Below, piece by piece: positions 11,313 to 22,718 of a DNA stretch of 64,000 bases. A program made the translations under genes and the position numbers. This DNA comes from Brugia malayi. Taxonomy: Eukaryota; Nematoda; Chromadorea; Rhabditida; Onchocercidae. The stretch spans positions 2,480,001 through 2,544,000 of the forward strand of contig NW_025062475.1 in NCBI RefSeq assembly GCF_000002995.4, written 5' to 3'. The first letter of the stretch is position 1; each line of letters begins with the position of its first letter. Under the pieces are notes generated by a model. The model made no database searches, was not told where the DNA came from, and saw nothing but the letters and a program-made list of their open reading frames with translations.

Positions 11313-11480
11313 ATGAGTTATAATGAGATTTTCGACCATTATGAAAATCCAAAGAATGTTGGTTCTTTGGACAAAAATGATCCGAGTGTTGGCACTGGTT
11401 TGATTGGTGTACCATCATGCGGTAATGTGATAGAGTTGCAAATAAAAGTAAATGACAAAGATGTTATTGAAGTACTCCAA
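11313..11480 (+). pseudogene. iscU: iscU (Fe-S scaffold) N-terminal fragment, Wolbachia-like
   Basis: Opens MSYNEIFDHYENPKNVGSLD and continues through VGVPSCGN-like sequence (GLIGVPSCGNVIELQIKVND) to about 11480. This is the N-terminal third of IscU with the first cluster-ligand cysteine in the PSCGN context (usually GAPACGD). The reading frame then runs into an AT-rich repeat also found beside the hscA fragment, so the remaining scaffold and its other cysteines are missing. The preserved part has no stop and looks less decayed than its neighbours. It could also encode a 73-residue chimera, but expression is doubtful. Confidence 0.75.
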
Positions 11481-11489
11481 AGTGTATTT

Positions 11490-11900
11490 TTAAACTTTCT
11501 GTATTACTTAAATTGTCAAATGTCCACAAAATGATAGGTGCAGATCAAGTATAATGCAAATAAAAGTAATCAGCTAAGTTCAAAAAATATTTATTTTTAA
11601 ATAGAATTTAATTGAAACAGAATTAAGAAAAACTAAAGCTCTTTTAATATTTAATTTAAAAACTTTAAAAAACTGTCGAAATTTTTTAAATATTTCCATA
11701 TAGATTTGTGAATAAAATTGATTTTAATGTTTAAAAAATGATTAAAATCATTTATAATCGCAAATTTAATTAATTTCTGCATTGAAAGTTATCTTTGAAG
11801 TTAATTTTTAAAACGTTTTTTTTTTCCATAAAATGACAAAAATGGTCGATAAAATGTGAGCAGATCAACTGAGAGGCAAATAAAAGTAATCAATTTTTTG
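11490..11900 (+). repeat. AT-rich dispersed repeat, copies 2 and 3
   Basis: Two partial tandem copies of the repeat at 3790-4110: the AACTTTCT...CAAATGTCCAC block near 11495-11570, and the longer block with ATTAATTTCTGCATTGAAAG (about 11770) ending near GTGAGCAGATCA (about 11858). Confidence 0.55.
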
Positions 11901-13650
11901 TATGCTAAACTAGGAAATAAGTACTAATAATATCAAATTTTATTTTCATTCAATGCTAATACTGTTTAAAAATATAACTTCATTAAAAAATTAGATATTT
12001 TCAACTTTATTGATTATTTTATATGAATTTTTTAGGGGATGGTCATGTTCGGTTTGGTCACTTCACAATAATAATAATGAAATAAAATTTAAAAAAAAAC
12101 TTTATTATTAAAGTTTTAACAACATTTCAGTGGCGAAATAAATTTTTTTAAAAAAATTTTTTTAATTGGTCACAGCCCTAATTCATTTTTACAATAAAAA
12201 TTAAAACTTTAAAAAAATTTAAATTTTGCATTTTTTGAAAATATTAAAATTTGTAAGATTTTTGCATGTTAAACTAGGAAATAAGTTCTAACAATGTCAA
12301 ATTTTATTTTACTTAGGTGTTAAAATTATTTATGTATATTAATTCAGTAAAAAATAGATATTTTCAACTTTATTAATTATTTTATATGCATTTTTTGGGG
12401 GATGGTCATGTTCGGTTTGGTCACTTCACAGTAACAATAATGAAATAAAATTTAAAAAAAAACTTTAATATTAAGGTTTCAACAGTATTTTAGTAACGAA
12501 ATTAATAAAATTTTTAATTGGTAACAGCCCCAATTTATTCTTGCAATTAAAACTGAAATTTTAAAAAAATTGAAATTTTGCATTTTTTGAAAATATACTG
12601 TGAAGTGACCAAACGGAACATGACCATCCCCCAAAAAATGCATATGAAATAATCAATAAAGTTGAAAATATCTGTTCTTTTTAATGAATTAATGTACATA
12701 AAAAATTTCAACACCTAAATAAAATTAAATTTCAATTAATCATGGTTTTAATTCATCTTAAGAAACAAAATTAAATTTTATTTCAAATTTAAATTTTGAT
12801 TTTTTTAAAAATCTTAAAATTTATGCTAGTTTTTATACATTAAACAAGGAAATCGGTTCTAAATTATCAATTTTAATTTTAATTAAGTGCAAAAAACACT
12901 ATAAATAGCAATTCATTCAAGAAGATATTCATTTTTTGAACCTAATTGATTATGTAATATGCATTACACCAGAGCTGGTCATGTATGGTCATTTTATAGT
13001 TTAAAAATTAAAATACGCTTTTGTAATTAAGTTTTGTTCAAAAATTCATCAGCAAAATTAATAAAACCTTCAATTAATAATGGTTTTAATTCAATTTAAG
13101 AATTAAAATTAAATTTTATTTCAAATTTAAATTTTGAATTTTTTAAAAGTTTTAAAATTTGTAATAGTTTTCGTACATTTAACAAGGAAGTTGGTTCTAA
13201 ATTATCAATTTTAATTTTAATTAAGTACCAAAACTACTATAAATAGCAATATTTTGAACTTAATTGATTATGTTGTATGCATTGCACCAGGGCGGGTCAT
13301 ATATGGTGTGGTCATTTTATAGTTTAAATATTAAAATACGCTTTTGTAATTAAGTTTTGCGCAAAATTTCATCAACAAAATTAATAAAACTTTCAATTAA
13401 TCATGGTTTAATCCAATTTAAGAAATGAAATTAAATTTTATTTCAAATTTAAATTTTGAATTTTTTAAAAATCTTAAAATTTGTGCTAGTTTTTATAGAT
13501 TAAATAAGGAAATTGGTTCTAGATTATCAATTTTAATTTTAATTAAGTACTGAATCTGCTAGAAATAGCAATTAATTTAAAGAAAAATAGATATTTTAAA
13601 TTGATTATGTTATATGCTTTGCACCAGAGCTGGTTATGTATGGTGTGGTC
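11900..13650. repeat. AT-rich repeat array with inverted units (about 320-360 bp period)
   Basis: The motif GGTCATGTTCGGTTTGGTCA occurs at 12041 and 12403, and its reverse complement occurs at 12600-12630. That makes 12300-12430 and 12600-12720 an inverted repeat. A related motif (CACCAG..C.GGTCATGTATGG) recurs near 12965, 13285 and 13622, about 320-340 bp apart. The spacers are A/T homopolymer-rich with no coding potential. The same family occurs in the opposite orientation at 35281-36765. Confidence 0.7.
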
Positions 13651-16600
13651 TGTTCAATCCTATGCTCGATATAAAATCATCATATTGTCAATGAAATCAT
13701 TGATCTTTGAGATATAAAACATTTGAATAATAGCAATGTTTGCAGTGTGCGATAAAGATACATGTAAATGAGTAGTAATAATAGATGTAAGGAATGTAAT
13801 AAATAAGATCAAAAATTTCATCATAACATATTATTAAGGATTGATAAAATTATTAGATTATTTTAGTCATATTAATAAATATTAATTCGGCTAAAGTAAT
13901 GTAGAGAAGGCAAAAAATATAGCTGCTTAATTTGAGATGCATAAATGAAATTTAAATACTCACTAGTGCTACCAATAAAGATTTTATGCATTTAAGTTAA
14001 TTAATAAACAATGAACAACCATGACAAATATTACAGCGACATTTTTCCACATTTTTCTACTGGTTTAAATTTGGATTAACCATTCTATAATGCCAAAAAA
14101 TGAAATGATATTACAATAAAATTCGAGAAAATCTCCTGTAAAATTAATCTCGATAAAAGAAAAAATCAAAAATTATGACATTTCCAATTTCAATTTAAAA
14201 AGTCAAGAAAAAATTCCTATCCAATTAATTTCAACTTTTATCATTAAGATTTAAAATAAAATTTTCCGTGGATTTTGCACAAAAATCAGGAGGAAACATT
14301 TTTCATTGTTACCTTTTTCAAGTCTATCAGTACTTAAAATTTAATACTGAGTATTCTTTTAGTATTTCATTTCAACCATTAGTTATTTTAAAAAGTTGGG
14401 GAAATTAGTTAGAATACATTAAAAAATATTTAAATATTAAAATATTTATTTGAAATTTTTGTTGGTCCAATGATCAATATATAATTATATGTAAGTTCAA
14501 ATCCCTTTGATAGAAATTGAAAAAGTTTTAATAGCAAAGTGAGAAAGAGCGAATTTGATATCTTTCTAAACTTATTAGTCTAATATCATTTCTAAAATTT
14601 AATTTTTGAAAATCAAAATTTTAGTTATTGTTATATTATGTTCAATTTTATATTAAATTTTTTCATGTTTAATGTGTTGAATGTAAAACTAATTTAGCTA
14701 TACATTACCAAAGAAAATTGACTAATGTGAAAGTAATCGAAAAGTTTTGCTTCAAACGTTCCCGAAATATTTGCAAATCGTCAAGCTATGTAAAGCATCA
14801 TAAAGGAGAAATTACGATGTACTGTAGCTTCGTTAGATGTGACAAGTGCATAGGTAGTTTCTCTCTTATAAGTTTTTAAGTTTTATTTTTTTTTTTTTTT
14901 TTATTTTTAAGTTTTACAAATCAAAATACCTACTTGGATATAATTTGTGATATTTTTTATCTTTTTGTCAATCACTCTATTTTTATACTTTTTTTTCAGC
15001 CCATTTTTTTTTGCATTTTTTTATCACTAAAATAGTCATAATGACAAAAAGATCTTAAATTTCAATATTTTAAGTTCTATCTGCTGCAATCATTATCACT
15101 TATGAATTTGTTCGGAATTCAACACACAAAAAGATGAAACAGAGCAAGCAATATTTTCACAAGTGGAAGTAGATGGATAATTAGTATTAAATGTCTTTTT
15201 AACTTGTATAATATTGAATAATCCTGTTTGTGTTTTTTAATTTAATATTGTACTAAATGATTTACATATTGCTGCAAAAATTTTCGATTATTTTCATTTA
15301 ATTTCTTCATATAATAATTAAATCAATTATAATTCATAGGTATGATTTACTTTTTACTGATTAATCCATTTATTAATTAGAAGTATACTTATATGTTAAA
15401 AATAAACTACTAATATTTCATTGATTAGCCCAATGACTATGTCGTGTAATTTTTAATTATTATGATACTATTGTAAATTACGAGTTATAAAATTGAGGAA
15501 TTATACTAATATTTTGAAGAAACAAATAGACATGGAATCATTGCTGCAAGTGATAAATTGTCTCAAACCTCTATAGTTTAATGATAATATAAAATAATTT
15601 ATTTGAAAAAATTATCGTATCACCTTGAAAAACAAATTAATATTTAATTATGGTATTCATTAATTTTTATTGTTTCTGCCTCTTTTTTGCTAGAAAGAGT
15701 AAAAAAAAAATGGTTTTTTAAATCCATTTATTATTTTAATCATCTGCTTAGGAACTAATCGTCTATTCAAAATACCATCATAATTTATGTTATTCTTAAA
15801 ACATATAATTCAGAGTTTGTATAAATGTTATGATGAACAAAAGTTTCAAAACATAGTCGTTAGTTTTTTAATGATTTTGATATAAATCACTTTTAATTAT
15901 CAAATGAATTATTTACTGGGCAATGAATCATATTTATGAAATGTCATTGATTTTGTCATAATAATATGAAGAAATTAATTTAAAAAAAAAAAAAAAACGA
16001 TGTGTTTCAAATTAATTTAAATTGCAAAAATTGTTTAGTTTTAATGAAATTTAAAAATTTTTTAAATAAAGATCTATTATCATTTTTGTGAGTAGAAACA
16101 AGATAATAGAGACATCTATTAACAGTACAAATAAAGTAGACATTTTGGTAGAGAAATATGAGATTTATTACAAACTTAGGTACTGCTTGAAAAGTAATTA
16201 ATGCTCAATTATATCATTAGGAGATCAAAGTGTTTTCTGATTATTTTATAAAATTGTTGTCTAAAAAATAAAAATTTATGATGACTTAGAGCTTTCAAAT
16301 TTTTTAAACTTCCCGCTGTTTTTATATGTGTTTCTCAAATTTTATTCGTGTTTATAAAATCTGACAACATTATGAATTTTGGTACCACTATTAAGCATAA
16401 TTTGATTAAAACAACATTGGAAATGAAATAATTTGATGATTTCTTTTCAAAAAATTGTTAGGCTGACTAAATTTAATTATATGATGACATGTAAAGTCTT
16501 TAATTTATAATTTTATCCTTTAATAAATTAATCTTTGAATTTTTAATCTTCATAACAAAATTTGCTCTTTTATTTAATTCAATAAAAATCATACATATTA

Positions 16601-17658
16601 TATCATGTGTAATTACAACAACAATAGCAGCAATCAACAAGACAAAAAATTTTCAATAAAATCTTTATAAAGTCAATCAAAAAACTTTTTTTTTGGAATT
16701 CTATTCAACATTGGTGATTGAACATCACGAAAATATTGAAATCGAAAGCTTTTAAGTCATGAAATAAATTTCAAATTATGCATCGAAACAAAAACAATTT
16801 CATTTCAAAAAAGATTTCTCGGAATGTTGACAAGTTCTGACTGCAGAATTCATTGCAAAATTCTATAATGGAGCTAAAATAACTTTTACAAATTAATTTA
16901 TCTTTTCAACTATTTTTTTTTTTGCATTTTGAAATATTTGAAAATTTCAACTTTGGAAAATGTTATATTGTTATCATCTTTCAAACATAATGTTCGTTTT
17001 TTTATTGTTGATTCTAGTCATGTAAGACTAAATTTCAACAACCATCTAAGATTTCATTAACAAAAAGTTGCTTTCACTTGCAAGTGATAATTATTTATAC
17101 AATCAATTTATCAGCATCCATTTGTGGAAACAAATATTTGAAGATAGTTAGATAATGAAAAAAAAAACGGAACAATTTGTCGTTTTACTTATTAAATGCT
17201 GCGACTAAATGATTATTCTGTGAAATATGTTTGCTTTTTGTTTGATCAGAGATTATGTCAATTTTTTTATCATTGGAAAGAAAAATAATACAATATCATA
17301 TTATCAGTTATGAAACTAACTCTTAAAAGTTAATGCTTCAGATGAATTTTTTACTTCATTCCTCTCTTAGTGTTTTGTACTATTTTAATTTTTCTGCTTA
17401 AAATACAATAACCACTTTAGCTTATCCAAAAATAACTAAATAATTTGCAATTTATTCTTTTCACTTATTTCTTAAAGACTTTTAATGCAGGTGAGGACAA
17501 TATTTCATTAAGGTAATAAAATAATTAGTCTTGAATAACTTTTTTAACTTATAAGAAACTACGATGTCTAATTTATGCTGCTGAATGAACATTTAGAAAG
17601 AAATCCATTTATAATCAATTCAAACGAATTTCAAAAATTTCTTGCAGTTTTCTCAACT
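13651..17658. other. intergenic AT-rich sequence, no gene seen
   Basis: Long A/T tracts and many stops in all frames. One short plus-strand cysteine-containing open stretch near 14720-14860 is not supported as an exon. Confidence 0.6.
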
Positions 17659-19637
17659 ATGAAAACTCTTTGCATTCTTAGAACGAAATTAAAAAATATT
17701 ATTGTTGCATGCATCATTCTGCAATGTGCGACTGCACAAAGAGGACGTAATACTTTTTTTTTTTGCAAATATTTTGCTTTTCAACTTTTCTTTTCACATC
17801 TTTATTTTACAAGAAATAAATAATAATTAAACTTTGGTCAAACTTAAAATTTCGTAAAATTAGTGAGATTTAATTCTTATGCACTTACACATTTATTGAA
17901 GTCTAAAAGATTAAAATTTTGAATGAAACGATTTATTCGTTTCAAGGAATAATTAATATTTCACAAATAATTTGAAAGAAATTTATGTTCATTAGCCTGT
18001 ATCGATGGAGGATGTATGTTGGAAAGCGATGATTGTTACGAAGATCAGTGCTATGAAGTTGTTGGAGGTAATTGAACAAACGCTTAAACTTTTTTGCTTC
18101 GATATTTAAGAATAAATTTATTAAGCAATTTGTATGCAAAATTATTTTAAAAAAAAAATAAAATATTAAGTTTTTAACTAAATTTGACAATAGCAATTGT
18201 TATTACTATCAATATTATAATATCATTTAATATGTAGATTGTAATGAAAATAATGAATGTGAACACGAAGATTCTAAATGTGTCGATTCGGAAAAAAAGG
18301 CGAATATTTGCATCTGGTTGAAAACACCAAAAGTAGATGATGATGATGATGTCACCGATATCCCTGATGTCACCGTTCCACTCACTACAATTCCTAGTGG
18401 TACAAACTATTCATATTTCTTATAAATTTCTAAATTTTTATTCCATTGGAAAAAAAAAAATAGAATTCCATAAAGTCCATAAAGTTATATAAAATAGAAT
18501 TCCATAAAGTTATTTAAATTTTTAAAAATGTAACAAATTCAAATCACTTATTATTAATTATCAGATGAATGTTACGATAAAATATCTGATTGTTTGAAGT
18601 ATTATTTTCTTTGCAAGAACAAATTATACCAAACATTGATGGCATCACTTTGTCAATTAACATGCGGCTATTGTGATATACGTTAGTTGTTGAAATATTT
18701 ATTTTTATTTTAAATAGCAATGTATGTATTAAAAATTATCAAATAATTGGATGATAGAATAATAGAAATCAGGGAAAAAAAGGAAAGAAAAGGATGCGAT
18801 CTTTTTTTTTTTTTTTTTTTTTTTTTTTCGCAAAAGAAAAAAGGAATGCGAAAATGTTAGATCAGTACTGTTTTATTTTGCTAAATTAATTATTTTTAGT
18901 CATCGGTTCAAGCATTAAAATCAACGTAATTAGTAGTGATTAGATAAAGCAAAAAGCTAATAAAACATCTTTTTTTTTTTTATCCAACTAATTATCACAT
19001 TCTTACATAGTTTATTTAGCAATGTCACCGACAATTACACTTACACCAGAAATTTGTCAAGATAAAGCAGCATCTGGAAAACCATCTGACTGTCCATTAC
19101 ATTCTCATCTCTGTCATGATCCAATTTATGCGGAACTTATGAAAGATCAATGTACTAAAACATGTGGTTTTTGTGATAGCGAAATATCAACAATGTCTAC
19201 ATCATGTAAGTTTAATTAAACTATTCATGTATGATGTTATCAATAAATTAAAGAATCATAGATGAACGAATTTTGTAGCTGATAATGAATGTAATGTTTT
19301 TTTTTTTTTTTGTTTTTCTTTTTTTTTTAATTTTTTTAAGAAACAAATTTTTTTTTTTTAAATTTATCTTAAAGACTGAAAATTTTGCAATTTTAGAATA
19401 AAATACATTCATTAATATAGTTATCAAATCAATGAAATGAGGTGATAATTGTGATTCTGATATAGAAATTCAATTATTGGAAATATATAATCATTTATTT
19501 TGATTTCAGCAATTTGTGAGGACAAGAAAGGAATTGATGGACAATCAAATTGTAAAGATGTGAAATATCTTTGTAATGTACCATTGTATATACCATTAAT
19601 TTCTATTCAATGCCCTCTTACATGTGGCTTATGCTAA
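17659..19637 (+). CDS. secreted protein with three ShKT domains (six exons)
   Basis: Exons inferred: 17659-17746, 17996-18067, 18238-18399, 18565-18681, 19020-19205, 19510-19637; 250 aa. The start ATG opens a signal peptide ending near ATAQRG. Residues about 30-107 are a cysteine-rich region followed by an acidic/Thr-Pro linker (DDDDDV, PLTTIP). Exons 4, 5 and 6 each encode one complete ShKT domain with six cysteines (about residues 109-146, 157-196, 210-249). They end CQLTCGYC, CTKTCGFC and CPLTCGLC, and the stop follows directly. All five introns are in phase 1, so each ShKT domain is a shuffling unit. ShKT domains are common in nematode secreted and cuticle-associated proteins, where they usually act as interaction modules. 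No enzymatic domain is visible, so the role is unknown. Confidence 0.85.
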
Positions 19638-22600
19638 TTAAGCTAAATCTAAAACTTGTAATTGATTTTGCAGAGAAAATGACTATGTAATTTATTTTGG
19701 AAAAAACAGATTTGAATCCAACGAGTTATGATCGATAATATTTTAAACATATTTTACTTATTTGAATGATAATTCTTACATTGTAGTTCACTTGAAATGA
19801 TAATAAATGATTCTTTAAATGAGTAAAGAAATGATAACGATGATATTTATAATCATCATTCCGCTTACTAATTTCATGCAATAATATTTGTATTGGATTT
19901 ATTATTCTAAATGTGATAAAATATGATAATCAATTACACGTATTTATCATTTTTCTTTGCCATCATAGATTAGCTTTGAAATAACTTACTTATTTAGTTA
20001 AATATTGTTAACATCCATACTTAAGATAATATTTTCGTTATTCTCTCCTACAAATTAAAAAATAATAGAAAAATTTTAATTTATGATTAAATTTTGATTA
20101 CATAAAAGAAAAAAAAAAAAAACATAAACATATGAAACAATTCGTTCATTTATTAATTTATTTACTAATATGATATTTATGTTTGTTTTTTAACATAAAT
20201 AATAAAGTTAACATATATATATATAAAGATAAAGAAAATAGTTTATGATTTTTAATATATTTTGTATACATTAGTTATATTGCCATATTAAATCAAAAAT
20301 TTTGATTTGTTGAAAAAACTTGAAAAAAAAAAAAGCAAAAACATGAGTGATCGCTCAAATAATCATACAATATTTCTGTATGAAATACAATTATCACTTG
20401 TATCAGCTAGATATTACGATTGTATTCTATACTGTTTAGTGTCACATTGATATTATTTCAAAATATTGTTAGCATTTGATATGCTTTGATTGCATTTAAT
20501 ATTAGGATGTTTTGTACGTTCAGCCGATATAATATTCAAAAAATGAACAATTGTTGAAAAATGATTCGAATTCGTGAAAGAATTGGATAAATTCTAATCT
20601 AATTTTTTTTTTTTTTTTTTTTTACTCATGAAATATGAATTGAGAAAATTTTGAAAGAAAAGAAAAATTATGAGGAAAAAATTGGAATCATTCAGTCTTA
20701 CATCTGATTCTCGAAATTTCGAGATAGATGTGACTAAAAAAAATCAATTTCAAAATGCAAATGCAGATTTTTCATTTCTAAACTATAAAATAAAATAACG
20801 AAAATTGCGACATTATTTGAAATATAAAACATAAAGAAATATACATTTACTATTTACTGTTATTAGTAGATTACTACTATGTAGTAAAATTGTATTTTCT
20901 ATTTCCAAAAACAAATAATTAATTTTATGTCATTCTGAAATTCGCAATTTTATTTTCCAGTATTATGCTCAATTTGTTGATATTAAAAGAAAAATACTTC
21001 TTCATAAATTTAAAAAACGATTCGCAAAACTTAGAGAGAAAAATTGGCCAACATTGTTATCCTTTCATCTGTTTATACAAATGCGTCATAAAATCACAGT
21101 TGATTAATAATATTTGACATAACATTTTTATTTATTTGGAAGCAATTAATCAAATTAATAGTGTTAAATAATACCGATTAAATGACTTTGAATAAAATGA
21201 AATATAGCTAACATTGCTTCCCTGCACTAATTCAAATTGAGACAAATGCAAAAGCAATGATACTTACTCAACAATAATAACTTGTAAACTAACATTTGAA
21301 AAAAACAAGTGTGGTTCTATATTGTTTACTAACTTTATCATAAGGTGATGTAAAAAACATCCAATATTTTTTGACAAATCTTATTACTATTATTGTTACT
21401 ACTATGTAGTAATAACAAACAAAAAAAGTTTAAGATTCAGAGGGAATCTTGCTAGAACAAACCGGTTATCTGATTAGTAAAGTTGCAATAATCTGAACCA
21501 TTTTTGGACCAGCTAGGCGGGAGCTGGTTAGATGAAGTTCTGATTCCAAGGAATAATAGTGAATCCGTTGCAAATGAATAAAATTATGTGATGAAGAAAA
21601 TCCTCAGTTGTTGATAAAAAATATGACGGAGTAAATTCTCACTTAAAAAATACCAAAAACTTCAATAGATATATATTAAGAACTATTAAAAAATAAAATT
21701 TTATTTCCTTTTTATGATCAATTCTATCGATTTAAGTGACCAAATTGCGATAGGTAGTTAATCTTTGAATATATAATATCATTTTTCCTTAATGATTATT
21801 ACGAAATTGATGATTTACGTAAGTTAAAAAAAAATAGGACATTTGTATCAAAACAAAAGATAGTATTGCTAAGGCACTTTCAGGATACTAGCAAAGGGGA
21901 GGAAGGCAAATGTGACTAACAGCTTCTAATAATGCTTCTGATAAATTTTCTGACCAAACCGAACAACAAAAAAGTCAAATGCGAGCTGGTAGCTTCTGCC
22001 TATGAAGTTAATGAAAATTATTTTAATGAAAACTAATTTTCTTATTGTTATTTCTGTATTATAAGCAAAAAAAAATGCAGAAAAAAATAACGAAATACTG
22101 CTAAGAGAAACTATTTATTCTTTTTTTTTTTTTTTCATAAATTCAAACATTATTCATAAAATATTTGCACATAATAGATCGAAAGAAAGAACAATAGTGG
22201 CAAACAAAAAAGAATGTACAGAACGATTTGCTATGAAAACAGAGAGATATCTAAAGTTTGTTTAATACAAAATGAATATGATACACATTCACGCAAGTAT
22301 TCATCTACGTATATACATATTTAATGACATAACTATATGCACTATAATCTTTCATTTCATCTTTCCAATACGAAATGCTTCATTAGTATTTTTCTTATTT
22401 GTAATATTTTATAGTCTTCTTGTCCTTTGAATAAATATTTTCATCTTAAAATGTATCATTTTCCAAATAAAACCTATTAAGCCTATTTACATTTTGGACC
22501 GAAATTAAGACCATTATCTTCGCAGTGCAAAACCAAAAGTAAGATCAGAAATTATTTCAGTCATCTCATTCAGACAATAATCACCTCATAAAACTTTGTT

Positions 22601-22718
22601 TGTTCGTCAGTCTTTGGAATGAAATAAAGCTCAGTTCTTCTTTCACTTTTGTATAACATATATTAGAATAACCTTTAAGAAAAATAATCCAACTTGCAAA
22701 AACAATGTCACGAAATAG
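19638..22718. other. intergenic, 3' flanks of two convergent genes
   Basis: No gene seen. Several homopolymer T tracts (about 20601-20624, 22121-22136). 3' ends of the ShKT gene (+) and the calpain gene (-) face each other here. Confidence 0.55.

Noticed and set aside
14720..14866. cysteine-containing plus-strand open stretch upstream of the ShKT gene
   Set aside because: No convincing acceptor, no domain match, and no frame link to 17659.
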